A stretch of DNA of 64,000 nucleotides from Diaporthe sp. PMI_573 (GCA_021399435.1 JAJTUP010000005.1:1488001-1552000); one strand, 5' to 3'. Positions 22,942 through 35,922 are shown, counted from the first letter of the stretch. The notes: generated from the letters alone by a model not told the origin. Made by a program: numbers and translations.

Positions 22942-23662
22942 TGGAGCCGTCTCGGGTGTCCGATCGCCAGCAGCAGAGATGTGTCTGGCTCCGCCAATAT
23001 CTCCCAGTTAACGTAGGGCTGATCGTCCCACTGTGCCCCCAATATGCAGCTAAATCCACCCCGTTGCAGCCAGGGGTCTTCGGAGGCGGCTCAGGAACGG
23101 AACAAAGAGGTGCGGAGCGTCCTTCAGAAGTGAGTGAATGTGCGCGGCGTTTGGCAGAGAAGAAACAAGAAGAACACCGAGCATCGACTCCGGCGGACCA
23201 GAGCTCGCAGCCCGAGGGGTGCGAGCTCCGAGCTCATCTGGTTAGTCAGCCGCGTCAGAGACCGGTCCGCAATGGCCATGTGCTCGGAGGCCGAGGGCTC
23301 CTGTGTACGCACATCCTCCTTACAGCCACGACTTACGAGGGAATCCACCAAAAGAAGTGATGGAATGTGAGTCTTGGCTTCCGTGGCAGATCTTGGTGGA
23401 TATAATGCGGATAGAAGTTGGTCCACATGCAATTCAGCTGTTTCCCGGTCTTTAAGGTTCCAGCCCCAGCTATGCTGTAGCCTTTTAAGAGTGAGCTTGT
23501 TTTTTGTTGTTTTTTTATCATCGTCACGCCCCTGGATTTCTGATTGAGATCTCCCCCGCACTACAAACTTAAACGAGTGCTGGTAATAATTATCGATCAT
23601 TTTGGCATTAAATCCTTTAATAATACTTTCTTCCGCAAACTTACACTACTCAAATTTTAAAG
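22942..23662. promoter_or_regulatory. Shared promoter of Zn2Cys6 regulator and ABC transporter
   Basis: 721 bp between two divergent start codons. It holds TCCGGCGGA (23189-23197), an everted CCG/CGG pair with one base between, similar to pleiotropic-drug-response elements. It also holds a 9-bp perfect inverted repeat GAGCTCGCA/TGCGAGCTC with a 10-nt loop (23201-23228) and the palindrome GACCGGTC (23260-23267). These are candidate sites for zinc-cluster dimers; binding is inferred, not shown. Confidence 0.45.
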
Positions 23663-26600
23663 ATGGCGGTCGGCCCTCCGCCAACCACAGAAGAGAAGAA
23701 TACCCAGACTACTACAGCATCAAAGCCGCCGGTTGAGTCTGCAGATCAATCTTCGGCGCCAACAGACGGCCAGGTGCTTACAGTGACCGCTGGTGCAGCA
23801 TATGTGCGGATATTCACCTATGCAGAGCCAATACATCTCGTCCTGGAGGCAGTGGCTTTCGCCGCTGCTCTGGGATCAGGAACGGGCCTGGCTCTGGTCA
23901 ACCTCGTGCTCGGCGACTTTGTTAGCATCTTGAGCAACTACGTCGCAGGCCAAATCTCGAAAGACAAGTTCCTTGATGATGTCACAACCTACTGCTTGTA
24001 TTTTGTCTACATCGGAATTGGCAGACTAGTTCTAGCTTATGCATACACGACCATCTCGAATTACTGCGCCTACCATATTGTCCGCAACATTCGACGACAA
24101 TATCTGAAATCAGCTCTCAGCCAGGAGGTTGCCTTTTACGATCAAGGCACAGCCGGATCGATCTCTATGCAAGCCACGTCGAACGGCAATTTGATCCAGT
24201 CTGGTATTGCTGAGAAGCTCGCTTTGCTCTCTCAGTCGGCGGCAACTTTTGTGGCTTCTTTCATTATAGCCTTCGTCAGTCAGTGGAAGCTGACGCTGAT
24301 ACTCCTCTGCATTGCACCTACACTCATCATTCTGATGGGCGTTGTTGCCTCGATTGAGGCCAAGATTGAAGGCCAGATGCTGGAGATCTATGGCAGAGCA
24401 GGTGCATATGCTGAGAGCGTCCTGTCCACAACAAGGACCGTCCATGCCTTTAGCCTTCGACAAAGGCTCGTGGCCCGCTATGCGACCTACGTTGCGCATG
24501 CAAGGAGCCTAGGTGACAAGAAGAGCCCTCTTTATGGTGCCCTTTTCAGTATTGAGTATTTTGTGATATATGGTACTGTACTTCCCCTCGTCCTTCCATC
24601 CAAAGCTGTTACTTGGTTCTTGGTAGCGATGTACTAACACACATCAGCTGGGATGGGTCTCGCGTTTTGGCAAGGCGTCAGGATGTTCGCAAACGGAGAA
24701 GTGGATTCTCTAGGAACCGTTTTCACGTGAGTATGGCCCATCGCAAAAATCCTCGGAAGTAGTATCTGGCTCTGATGGCTTATACTTTGTTAGGGTGCTC
24801 CTGTCGGTCATTGTGGCCGTCTTGAACATCACAATCATCGCTCCTTACACAGTATCATTTCAGAGAGCGGGGGCTGCCGCCGCTCAGCTATTCACCCTCA
24901 TCGACCGAACCTCTCAGATCAATCCTTTCAACGAAGGTGGTGAGCGGCCTAGCAAGACTGACGGAGTCATTAACATCAAGAATATTGGTTTCGAGTACCC
25001 TACCAGGCCGGGCGTGACTGTGCTCGAGGACTTTTCGTTGCATGTCCCAGCTGGCAAAGTAACTGCACTTGTAGTAGGTATTTTCGATTACATGTGAGAA
25101 CGAAGACACTGACATGTGCCGCAGGGAGCTAGCGGGTCTGGGAAGTCGACAATTATAGGCTTGCTCGAAAGGTGGTACACACCTCGCTCGGGGACCATCG
25201 AGCTAGACGGTCGAGCAATTGACAGCCTCAATCTGAATTGGCTCCGGACCAACGTGCGCCTTGTCCAGCAAGAACCAGTCCTTTTCAACGGAACCGTCTT
25301 CGAGAACATCGCGAATGGCTTAGTTGGGACCCCTTGGGAACACGCAACTATCGAGGAGCAACAGAAAAGGGTCGAGCAAGCCGCCGATTTCGCTTTTGCT
25401 CATGACTTCATCTCGAAGCTGCCTGAAGGCTACAGCACGCGAATTGGCGAACGAGGCGGCCTCCTAAGCGGCGGTCAGAAACAACGATTAGCAATCGCAA
25501 GAAGCATCATTTCTGAGCCCAAGGTCCTGCTACTCGACGAAGCCACAAGCGCCCTAGATCCACATGCTGAGGGCATAGTCCAAAAGGCGCTTGACAATGT
25601 CTCCAAAGACCGGACCACCATCGTCATCGCCCACAAGCTCGCGACCATCAGAGAAGCTGACAACATCGTGGTTATGTCAAAAGGACGCATTCTTGAGCAG
25701 GGCACTCACAGCTCGCTCCTAGCTGCCGACGGCGCTTACGCACGTCTCGTTCAGGCACAGACTCTCACCTCCAATGCAGCTGCCGACGTCACCGACACAA
25801 GCTCGACCTCTGACGAGGAGGATGAGGGGAAGACAGAGCAACACACAGATATCGAGCTCTCTCGGTCGCTCACGCGTTACGCAACAGCCGACCGGCTGCA
25901 ATTGCAACGTCTCAGTGACCGTGACAACTACGAAAATTTCAAGCAGTATGGCCTTGTTGGGGTAGTATCGGCAATGGTACGAGCGACGCCAGAGCTCAAT
26001 AGGATCTACGCGGCTGTGGTCCTGCTCTGTGTCGCAGCAAGTGAGTCAAAGCATGTTCCACGATCAAGCACATCGGAGACACTAACCGCTCCTTAGGTGG
26101 TGTGTTCCCTGGACAGGCAGTGCTGCTGGGCGGAGTGATGGACATCTTCCAGCTGCCCATGGATGAATTGCGCAGACGCGGCAATTTCCTGGCCCTCATG
26201 TTCTTCGTGCTGGGCCTCGGTTGCTTGGCCGTTTACTTCTCCTTGGGTTGGCTCACCAACATTGTCGCCCAAACACTGAACCAGAAGTTCAGGAAGAACA
26301 TGCTAGACTCTATGCTCCGCCAGGATGTCCAATTCTTCGACAGAGCCGAGAACACCGTTGGCGCCCTTACAGGCCGCCTCGATTCAAACACGCAAGCTAT
26401 CCTCGAGCTGATGGGCTTCAACATCTCACTTGTGCTCATCACCATGATCAGTGTAACCGCCTCCAGCATCCTCGCCATCGTCATTTCGTGGAGACTTGGC
26501 CTCGTCGGCGTCTTCGCCGGGATTCCGCCACTCCTCGTTGCTGGCTATGCCCGGATCCGTCTCGAGACCAGGATGGACGACGGAAACTCGAAGCGATTTT

Positions 26601-27909
26601 CTCGCAGTGCTTCGGTCGCTTCGGAAGCCGTCACGGCAATCCGGACGGTCTCAAGCTTAGCGATCGAGCACTCGGTGCTGGAGCGGTACACGGACGAGCT
26701 TGACCACGCCATTCACCAGTCGATGCTGCCATTGTTTCACATGATGTTCTGGTTCTCATTCACACAGTCTATCGAGTATTTCATACTGGCACTGGGCTTC
26801 TGGTATGGCTGCAAATTGGTCTCTGAGGGGAGCGTGACATTTTATCAGTTTTTCGTTTCATTCATGGGGGTCTTTTTTGCTGGGCAAAACGCATCGCAAA
26901 TGTTCTCATATACGACGAGTGAGTACTAAAATATCTCGAAAACAGAGGCATCCCTAACGAGATCACAGGCATTACCAAGGGAGCTAGTGCAGCAAACTAC
27001 TATTTCTGGCTTACTGGCCTACAGCCAGCGATCATCGAAACACCGGAAAACTCACAGCACGGACCGGCCGGTGGCATAAAAGAGATCGAATTTGACAAGG
27101 TCAAATTCACTTACCCTCTCCGGCCCGGACATCAAGTCCTGCGAGGAATCGATATCAAGATCAAACGGGGACAATTCGCTGCTTTCGTTGGTGCCTCTGG
27201 CTGTGGTAAAAGTACAATGATAGCCTGTGAGTAACCACCAAATCACTTTTTCGCTTAATGCACAGGAAAGATTCTTACCCATGTCCCTTCAGTGCTTGAA
27301 AGGTACTATGATGCAACAGCGGGCAGCATCAATATAGACTCGGAGCCATTAACATCTCTGAACCCCCGTCTATACCGTCAAAACATCGCCCTGGTCCAGC
27401 AAGAGCCAACCTTATACCAAGGAACGGTCCGGGAGAACGTCCAGCTGGGCTTCGAGCAAAACGACGAAGACGAAGAGGCGCTTCCGAGCGATGAGATGGT
27501 CGAGGCAGCCCTGCGTGCGGCCAACGCCTGGGATTTTGTGATATCCCTTCCAGAAGGCCTCAACACCCCATGTGGGGCCAGCGGGTCCCAGCTCTCGGGT
27601 GGTCAGCGCCAACGCCTCGCCATCGCCAGGGCGCTGATACGCGATCCAAACGTCATCTTGCTCGACGAGGCGACATCGGCCCTCGACACGGAATCCGAAA
27701 AGATGGTGCAGAGGGCACTGGCCGAGGCCTCGGCATCACGAGACCGTATTACTATTGCGGTGGCTCATCGTCTCAGCACAATCAGGGACGCGGACGTGAT
27801 TTGCGTGTTCTATGATGGTAAGATTGTTGAGAAGGGCACCCATGACGAGCTGTTGGGTCTGGGGAAGATGTATAAAAAGATGTGTGAGGCGCAGAGCCTA
27901 GATAGATAG
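23663..27909 (+). CDS. Full-size ABC transporter, ABCB/multidrug-resistance type
   Basis: ATP-driven exporter in the plasma membrane, architecture TMD1-NBD1-TMD2-NBD2. Seven exons: 23663-24572, 24648-24726, 24794-25073, 25125-26040, 26097-26918, 26969-27226, 27293-27909 (1293 aa, exact frame). NBD1: Walker A GASGSGKST (about 424), signature LSGGQKQ (about 538), Walker B VLLLDEATSALD, and switch His in TIVIAHKLATI. NBD2: Walker A GASGCGKST (about 1077), LSGGQRQ, VILLDEATSALD, AVAHRLSTI. An acidic Ser-rich linker follows NBD1. Length and two equal halves match P-glycoprotein-like fungal Mdr1 exporters. Two introns interrupt the NBD regions close to the Walker A motifs. Divergent from the regulator gene, it is probably induced by the compounds that regulator senses. 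Substrate unknown. Confidence 0.95.
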
Positions 27910-28330
27910 AAAATCTCTGCACACAGGCTGTTCCGCGAGCGGACGGGATAATGCATAATAGATGTTTAGACGATATAGAGGGTATTGCGCTCCGGGATGA
28001 GCATGGGTTGATAGATTCCGCGCTTCGAGGATTGCCATCGAAACCAACTCTCCTTGGAATATATTTAGATAGGATGTGCAATACCAATATTTTGCCTTCC
28101 AGCAATATACGATGAATTATTTGTTATATAAGACCTCCGTCTATGGCGTTCTTGAAACTTGTATGATTCATGGCGATTGATGAGATCCATTTGCCGCTGA
28201 TAGAGAATCCTCATCTCCTGCCTCTGCCTCTGATCTGAGGGCCTCTGATATGAAAGGCTACAGAGTTTGGAAGACCTTGTCCGTTGAGTATCTGCACCGC
28301 ACTGGCACTCAGAGCTGGTTTTGTCAACCA

Positions 28331-29152
28331 TTATTTTCTCGGGAAGGGAGAGACTGTCATGCTTGCCTTTGCCAACACATCTACAGCTGTGCTGAAGGTG
28401 AACTCAGGCCTAAAGTAAGATATCTGAAGTACTTCATCACCTGGATTTTGCAGCAAGCCTCGATAGAACCGTGTCAAGGTCACATTCCGGTGATTCTGTC
28501 TCAAGACACTCGCCGCATCGACGGGGGAGCTAGCAGCTAACGTTGGCTTCGATGTACGGAACACGAAGACACTCTCATCGAAGTATGCCTCGGGTGGAAT
28601 AAGCATCTTTTGACGATGTTTAGCACTGATCTCCCTAGCGATGTGTAGGTGGGTATCTGAAGGATGTGCAGATGGATGTTCTTCATTCCACTGAGGTGAT
28701 GGAAAGACTTCGCTTGTGTACGTAGCGATATGTCCGAGAGATGTGACGATTCCCGATAATGTGCTGAGCCATAGGCCGTTGGGATATGTGGAGAAGATAT
28801 GCAGGACGAGACCCGCGAAAAGCCTATGAATGACGCCGGACTTCCGGTGGTTGGGGTGGATGACGGTCAAGCCGGTGTGCACAACGGGGTCTTCCAAACC
28901 AGAGATCGAGAGGACCACCGCGGAGAGGAAAGCGATGAGCTTGTCGTCTTGCTTGGCCAGCACTATTATCTTGTCATGAAAAGACGTCTTGGAGGGATCT
29001 TCGAACACCTGGTAATTTGGAAGAGGATTGAAACATAAGTGTCCCAGTTGACAAAGCCGGGATCTTAGCATAGAAATGTCCTCATCTGACTGTGTCATGC
29101 CTGGACGGTCCAAAACCTCGAGTTCGTAATCGACTTTATCTGTGGCAGCCAT
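28331..29152 (-). CDS. GNAT-like N-acetyltransferase-fold protein
   Basis: Single exon, 273 aa, no signal peptide or membrane segment. The segment GLTVIHPNHRKSGVIHRLF (about residues 98-116) fits motif A of GNAT acetyltransferases: a beta strand followed by R/Q-x-x-G-x-G/A, where acetyl-CoA pyrophosphate is bound. The preceding strand IIVLAKQDDKLIAFLSAVVL is compatible with this fold. The C-terminal half has no motif known to me. The last Gly of the motif is Val here, so activity is uncertain. It lies tail to tail with the ABC transporter gene (421 bp between the stops), and may belong to the same detoxification neighbourhood. Confidence 0.7.
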   Translation of the reverse strand: MAATDKVDYELEVLDRPGMTQSDEDISMLRSRLCQLGHLCFNPLPNYQVFEDPSKTSFHDKIIVLAKQDDKLIAFLSAVVLSISGLEDPVVHTGLTVIHPNHRKSGVIHRLFAGLVLHIFSTYPNGLWLSTLSGIVTSLGHIATYTSEVFPSPQWNEEHPSAHPSDTHLHIAREISAKHRQKMLIPPEAYFDESVFVFRTSKPTLAASSPVDAASVLRQNHRNVTLTRFYRGLLQNPGDEVLQISYFRPEFTFSTAVDVLAKASMTVSPFPRK

Positions 29153-29870
29153 TTCATCGGAGCCGAAGTGTGCGGCATTTAACAGTTGTGCTCTGAGGTT
29201 GTCACCACGCAGCTGCTATGAGGTGGGAAAAGAATTACTGCAGCAAGTACAGAGCAGCGCCTTCATGTGGAATCTTTCTGGCCCTTTTTGTACCTTCTGA
29301 GGGGTTAAGCCGGGGTGTGCTTACACATCTTGCGCCAAGAACCGCGAATCTCATTCCTCATACTGGAAATGAAGTCAGCTCACTAGTTGGTCTATATGCT
29401 TCCTGGCTTCCCGGCTGTTTATTGATCGTGACACAATGTGCAACAGACTACCTAGGTATCCTGAGAAATCAAGGAGACAGATATTTCGAGTAACACCGAT
29501 GTTGTCCTTGGCGCCGGTCTAAGTCTTTCACAGCACATAATCCCAAGTTAACTTCCGTGGAGGATAGCCCTGGAGTATGTAGCGGCTAGTCAGTCCTAGA
29601 GGATTGGCGGTCGCTTTTTCACCTCCATGACTTCTGCAATTGATTACATTTGACTTTCATTATGGGCAATTATTTAGTTTACCTGACAGTCCCGAGATGA
29701 CAATACAGGAGGCAGGTTACCAAATTATGGGTATGCCGGGTGATGCGCAGATCTATATACAGGTTCTACTCCCCACAAAATAGACTTGAATCCAATAGAT
29801 GGGCCGGCGTGATGCCATGCCGATAAGGCTCACAGTCTGATCTCACTTAATTCTAGACCCCTCCCAAAGT
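29153..29870. other. Intergenic with a TACCTAGGTA palindrome
   Basis: Upstream of the GNAT-like gene and downstream of the metalloprotease gene. It carries one exact copy of the 10-bp palindrome at 29449-29458. Otherwise nothing recognised. Confidence 0.5.
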
Positions 29871-32109
29871 CTAGCAAATGCCGCTAGGGACGACGAAGCT
29901 CTCGGTCCTCCTCGAAGAGTTGTACACTGCGCCCTGGCCCAGACCTCGCTTGGCGAATCCGGTCCACAGCTCACAGGCGTTCGCACCACCGGTCAGGGCC
30001 AAGTCAGCGTCGATGATGGCGTCGCGGGCCGAAATCATGGTTGGGTTGCAAGGTTGCCTGTATAATCAAATCAGCAGATGGTCCAGGACGTGCGCAGAGA
30101 GGGTAACTTACAGAGACATGCCGTCGATGACCAGCTTCATGGCGAGGTATCGTCCATCGGTGGGCACACCGGCGCTGTCGAAAGTCGGCTTGGCGGCTGG
30201 GTTGTTGCCGTGCTTGTCGATCAGGTTCCAGAGGACCTCGTAGAGGATTGTCGTCCAGATGGTGCCCACGCTGTGTACCTCGGTCTTGCCATCGACGCTC
30301 TTGTAGGTGTAAGGGTTCGTCGTCATGTCGGTGCTGAAGAGGTACGCCCTGATGCCCGCGGGGTTATTGTAGATCCAGGCGCCCATGGAGTAGTCGGTGG
30401 CCCTCGTGTCGGTTTGCTTGAGCCGGATGGCGGTCGCCATGAAGTCACCCCAGCCCTCGCCCATACCACCGGATTCGATACCGGTCAGACACCTGGTGTT
30501 AGTGCCACCGCCGGTCAGACGGTTGGAAACGCCGTGGGTGTACTCGTGAATGACGACGCCGGCCTCGAAGGCGCAGTCACGGAGCGGGGTGCTGTGGTCC
30601 CACAGGAACATGCGCATCCGCCCGGGCTTGCCGTCGGCTGGCGTGCTGAAGTCGGCGTTGTTCATGTCGTAGCCGTCTTGGGCATTGACGATGGCGAAGT
30701 CGCTACCCTTGCCTCCCTTGCCGTCGTTGCTGGCTTGGAAGTTGTATGTCACCTCAGTGAACCCGAGTTCGTACAGAAGGTCGTGGTATGTGTTCACGGA
30801 GTAAAATAGCTGTGTGACCGATGCATTATCTGCAGAATGTTAGTAAAGTGTACTCGTGCCCAGGGCGGTAGCTCCTTTCCGGGACAGTACCCAAGGAAAG
30901 AATTTATGGCACCGTGATAAAGGTGTTGGCACACGTACAGTAAGTCGATGGATCGCTCATGGATGGGGAATAGTCATACTCGAAGTCGAAGTTGGGAGAC
31001 TCCGGGCGGTAGTCGTCGGTGTAGCAGGTATCACAGACAGCACCGGTGGGGTTCACCTGGGCGGCAGCGTTGTTTCCCCATGTTGTGTCGTAAGTCTTGG
31101 AACCGTCATTGTGCCAGGTGAAGGGTGAGTCCTTCAGGTCCCAGGGATCCTTCACTACCACGCGGTCGCCCTCGTCAGGGTCGTTGACGCCCCATGGACT
31201 ATCCCAAAGTCAGCACAGGCTTCTGTAATGTATTTGAGAAATCTTACTAGACAAGGTAGGTGGCACTGATGTCGGCTTGCTTGGGAACCAGTTTCTCGTG
31301 GTTGTGGGCTCTGGCGACGTAGTTGACCACACCGTAGACTTTGTCGGTCGCCACGGCATCAACATACGACAGCAGCCAATCACTCGATATATCAGTCTCG
31401 ACTCTCCAAGTCAATGCCAGGGTACCGTCATCCTTGACAAAGTACAGAAGACGAGCCTCGGGGTCAGACTGAGCTCCCGATGTGCCAACGATGTTGTACG
31501 TCTCAACTCCATCCTTGGCCTCAGCAGTCGCGCCCTCAGTCTTGACGTCCAGCTGCAGGATGGAGTTGGCGGCGCTGAGAGCAGCTACTGGGTCCTTGAA
31601 GTCACGCTTCGTTAAAGGGCTACTCTCTGGCAGAGCCCCGGTATAGAAGCTGTTACCGTGGGAGAAGATTGAGCCGTCCTTTGCGATCTAGAAGGATGTC
31701 AGTTGTGCGTTCAATCCTTGTTCTCTTCCTCCCATTTTGCACTTACATTCACGTTGAAGTCGGTGTTGTCAACATCGAGGCCAAATATTGTCTGCCGGAA
31801 GTAGACATGGCCAATGCCGTTTGTGCCAATGTAGCTGTCATAGACCCGGAACTCGACGTTGGGAGCCTTGGACTTCACGAGCGCGGTGGCGGTAGCCACG
31901 TAGTCATCACGCTTGATCAGCTTCGTGTCCGGACTGGAGTTGGTCTCAGTCGCGTTGACGTAGCTAGCAACGGTGCCTGGGCGAAATTGGTCAAGATCAA
32001 CCAATCTCTTGGACAGCGTTGGCTTCCACGTCTTTTTGTTGGCACTTTGAACAGCGGGATGCGCAAGGGCAGAACTGCCCAACAGGCCGAGGAGAACGAG
32101 TGACTGCAT
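29871..32109 (-). CDS. Fungalysin, secreted M36 zinc metalloprotease
   Basis: Secreted endopeptidase made as a preproenzyme. Five exons: 32109-31747, 31687-31248, 31198-30939, 30829-30112, 30057-29871 (655 aa, exact frame). Residues 1-16 are a signal peptide ([16 protein letters not shown]). The propeptide (FTP-like then PepSY-like) runs to about residue 250. The catalytic zinc site is HEYTHG at 449-454, followed by the third-ligand block GMGEGWGDF. Length and layout match Aspergillus and dermatophyte fungalysins. A second Met lies 11 codons upstream (32142), but the downstream start gives the cleaner signal peptide. Neighbours do not suggest a shared pathway; protein degradation for nutrition or host colonisation is the family's known role. 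Confidence 0.95.
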
Positions 32110-35009
32110 GGCGACTAGGAACGACGCTGAGGATGCTACCAACGTCCATCTTCCTCGTCACTCCCCGTCACGGGAAGTATCAGTTCTTATAAGAATCCGC
32201 CGCGGTCAACAAGCAGACAGCCGCAGAGCGTGGGGCTCCAATGGCCTGTACGTGATGCCATATCCAACTTCCCATTTGGAGGTGAGCCCGTTGCTGCTCG
32301 CACCAGTTCCGGGGACTATTATCTTGGCATCCGGTACATAAGGGCCAACTCGAAGGTGAGTGGTTCACTGCAGCTCAATGAGGCAGTCACTTGCACCGCC
32401 AAGATGGGGTAATATATGTTGGATGCGAGCCTTTGATATGACTCGATGCACCGCAAAAGCTTGGCGAACACTACTGCAGCGCCCTGGATGGAGCCGCTCC
32501 CAATCAGGTCCAGGAGGGTTGTCCCAAGACTCGCGACCCAGTCAGGCCACAGGCAGTGCCTCGTGCCGTATCTTCAGGCGGAAAATTTATGCAGCTCAAC
32601 ACTTTGAAAGAGGCATCGAGTAGCGATTCGGAGCAACTGCGAGGCTGATACACAACTGCTACCAAACCTTTTGCGTAAACAGAATGAAGCGTCTGCGACA
32701 ACCGACCCGTCCTGTTCGTATTGCCTCGGCCTGGCACCCCCTCGAGCGTGGCAGCGAGACCCGAGACCTGCCCGATTGGGTAAGGCAGAACGGCCAGTAG
32801 TGGAGATTGCAGCAAGGTAGCAATCCGGCACCGAGATACCGTGATAGGGGGTCGTGTCCTGCTGTGAGCCTGTGGCCCACTTATCTATGACTGGACAGGC
32901 AGACCAACATCTTGCGCAGGTGGTCAGCAGCGGTGGTGGTGGTGGTGGCCACGGCAGTGGTGACCACTTGATAATGCAAGTGTCGACAATTGGCATCTCA
33001 TATCCGGTCACGCAGGCGCATGCGCCTAAATGCACATCACGTTAACTGCAGTAACGCCGATCACATCCACATCTAGAAGGTCTTCAAAGCTTATTCACAC
33101 CTTCTTGTAACCCCCCTAGATCTGGATCTGGGAACTCACGCGTACACAATCACTCCTATATTGTGCAGAAGCTCATTTCCTTACACCCCTTTTGAATCCT
33201 ACCAAGCTTACCTTACACATTCAATACTTGCCTATGGCAGTGGATTTCCAGATATGAAAGGCGATAATTTAGTGTCCTTTGCTCCTGTGAGCCATTGTTT
33301 TCTAACTCCAAAGTATGAGAGATTGGGGGGGGGGACAGATGCGTCAGCCTGAACCACCCCCCTCTCGACGGTTTTCGGGAAAGGTAGCCCACATGATGCG
33401 GTTTGAAGGATAGTTTGGAATTACGTGACGGTGTGCTTCGTTATGTTATGCCTTGTTTCGCAGCAGGCAGAAATAAAGATGGCACAGAATTTGGATGTGT
33501 CCGCGGCCTTGTACCCAAATGAAGCGTAACTTTCCATATTATTATTGCTATCATCTTGACGGGAAGTAGAAATCTCATGGCGTTGGCTCCGACTACCATC
33601 CAGCACTGCGGTAAAGAGCACATAATTACTCCAGGGTAGCAGGACTCCAATATGGTATATCAGAACATCATGCTGCACCAATTTTGAATGAAGAAGATTT
33701 GATCTTGCGTTTGCTGGTTGCTCGACTGTGAAAAGACTCCTCAAAAGGAGGGTGCAATGATATTCAACTGAGCAAGGGAGAAAGAACTGACTGAATTGAG
33801 CACATTCACCGCACAAGTATATACGTAGCCGGTAGTCAATGGAAGTAATCGATCCAATTGCTGACTTTATGCCAGATATCGATGATCACTTGTGGTTACC
33901 TGCACATCACCGTTTCCGGTGTCTCCAGGAGGGCGTTCGTGTTCGTCCCCACATGGTTGGTATCTCATAGGCAGAGAAACAGGACATCTCAATACGATCA
34001 GAAGTTAGAAGCGACGTTCAAGCCTTGAATCGAGGATTATGTTTACTGTCCCTGCTGTAGTGGTTCGGGTCAAGTGGGCGGGCTTTCTGCTCGCAGTGTT
34101 TTGAAACAAGAACCCAATAGTTCCGAAGTCCTCATTCAATTCGGTGGCCACGGGACACCATTGGACCCGTGAATCGAAACAAAACGACGCAAGCCTTTGT
34201 ACCTTTGATACACGGTGACATTACCCAGCTAAACTATTTGTTCCCAAGATCACAAAGAAGGATTTGTTTAAGATTGGCAGGTTTCGCCAGCGTCACCGCT
34301 TCTCACTTGCCAATTTTAGACATTTTTTGCGCTTAAGTAAAGGGGTCACGTTAGGATTCTGCAGTCGATCCCGACGGCCCGTCTGCGATTTATTATATGC
34401 CAGCTGCAACAGCCAAGGGTTATTCGAAACTGGTGACTTACTCATGGGCCAAGGTTCATCCAGCAACAGACCCAGGTCGAATACACTTTCGCGGCATCCA
34501 AGGACTTGGGATGGGCGGGATGGCCTGCAATAGGCTCGACTGCAAGGCTTGGCGGATCATGACACTGAAACCCGAGCTGTCAAGCCGAAGCTTCGCCCAA
34601 AAGCAGAAGCAGAAACTCCCTTTGCATTGTATCGACGAGCATCTATTCATGTATGTACGCCGATCGGCAGATATGTTTACCGAGACCTAGATCCAGATCC
34701 ACCTCGCACAGCCACGTGCTGCCGTTGCCTTCCGTCCACAGGATGCGGGGACGAATGCTCAAATGTACTGAATACATGTTCAGCGGGGAGCAGGGACGCT
34801 TGACCTCGGACAATGTACTTGTGGGGAGGCGTATGCCACTGAAGACGCGAGGTTGTCCCACGTCACTTCTTCCTTACCTCTCTGTCTCGCCCAAACTGAC
34901 GCTTCAATGTTGCAATGCAAGATCCCGCTCAGCTGAGACCTCGACGTGCACTCAGTTCACGGTATTCGCCGGGGGCAAGCCTCTCTCAGTGGCTGATTCG
35001 AGCGACACG
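32110..35009. other. Gene-free stretch of 2.9 kb
   Basis: Promoter of the metalloprotease (minus) and of the membrane protein (plus). A short GGT repeat sits near 32931-32947 and a G-run faces a C-run around 33326-33363. A 131-codon minus-strand frame (33421-33816) has no domain pattern and is not called. Confidence 0.45.
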
Positions 35010-35922
35010 ATGGCACCTCTGATGCCTCTTTCACCGGCCCCATCACTAACCAAACGAACCCCGGACGACTTCCTCCCCAAGCTTGAAGCACAAGTAGGCA
35101 CAACAAATGCTACTGCACACCCGAACGGGCCCACGCAAATGCCTCAGGACTCGGGGTTGCAAACAAAGGCGAACGATAACACCCAAGAAGATTGGAATGG
35201 CCTGGAATCCAAAGTGAGCCCGATGACGACCGCAATAACCCTGCAAATATTTGGTATGAATGTTTTTTCTTGCCCCAGCCTTATTTTGCGCCAAGTGATA
35301 CCAAGACTGAATTTAATATGGTGTTTTAGTGATCGTATTGGTCGCTATTGGAGGTGCATCATTGCTATGGTGGCAAAGAAAACGGCGAACAGCACGCCAG
35401 ACACAAGGTCCCGGACGCCCGAGAAGAGGTGATGGAAACCTATTGTCGAAGATAGGCCGCCGAGCGCGGCTATTCGGAGGAAAGAAATGTAACCCAAAGC
35501 CTGAGAAGTCGAGATCGACTTCAGTGCCAGTCCACAAACTCGATGTCGACGAGCAGCCTACCGTCCAGCAGATCCCGGAGCCTGTTTTGATTCGTGAGAG
35601 CCTCGATGTTCCCAAGTGGTTACCAGAACTCCCCTCCCATCAGGAAATCAGCCTTCATAATCCCGTGGCTACCTTACCTCCCCGGTCCTCCAGAGGCCCA
35701 TCTGCTCAAACGAATTTGACGCTGCAGCGGCTGCACCAAAACCTGGTGGGTGCTGACGGCCCGCTGCCCCTACCGCCGCGAGCTCTATTCACAAGACAAT
35801 CGACGATGTCCTCAAATTATGCCGAATCAATGATAAGCTCAGCTCCATCATCGCGGCCCTCTACAATTGTCTATTCTTCACCACTTCGACCTCGTCCTGT
35901 CACACGGAATGCTCCGCGATGA
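35010..35922 (+). CDS. Single-pass membrane protein of unknown function
   Basis: Two exons, 35010-35253 and 35330-35922 (278 aa); intron GTATGA..TAG. I do not recognise a family. Residues 1-75 are polar with Pro, Thr and Asn and contain possible N-glycosylation sites (NAT). Residues about 75-100 form one hydrophobic helix (AITLQIFVIVLVAIGGASLLWW) split by the intron. It is followed by a stop-transfer block QRKRRTARQ and a long Pro/Ser/Arg-rich tail. There is no cleavable signal, so it is probably a type III/signal-anchor protein with a cytoplasmic tail. The layout resembles fungal Mid2/WSC-like sensors without the extracellular domain, but no homology is claimed. In-frame Mets exist upstream; this one was chosen because it starts the regular coding pattern. 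Confidence 0.6.

Noticed and set aside
33421..33816. 131-codon minus-strand frame
   Set aside because: No family pattern and no supporting splice or leader signals.
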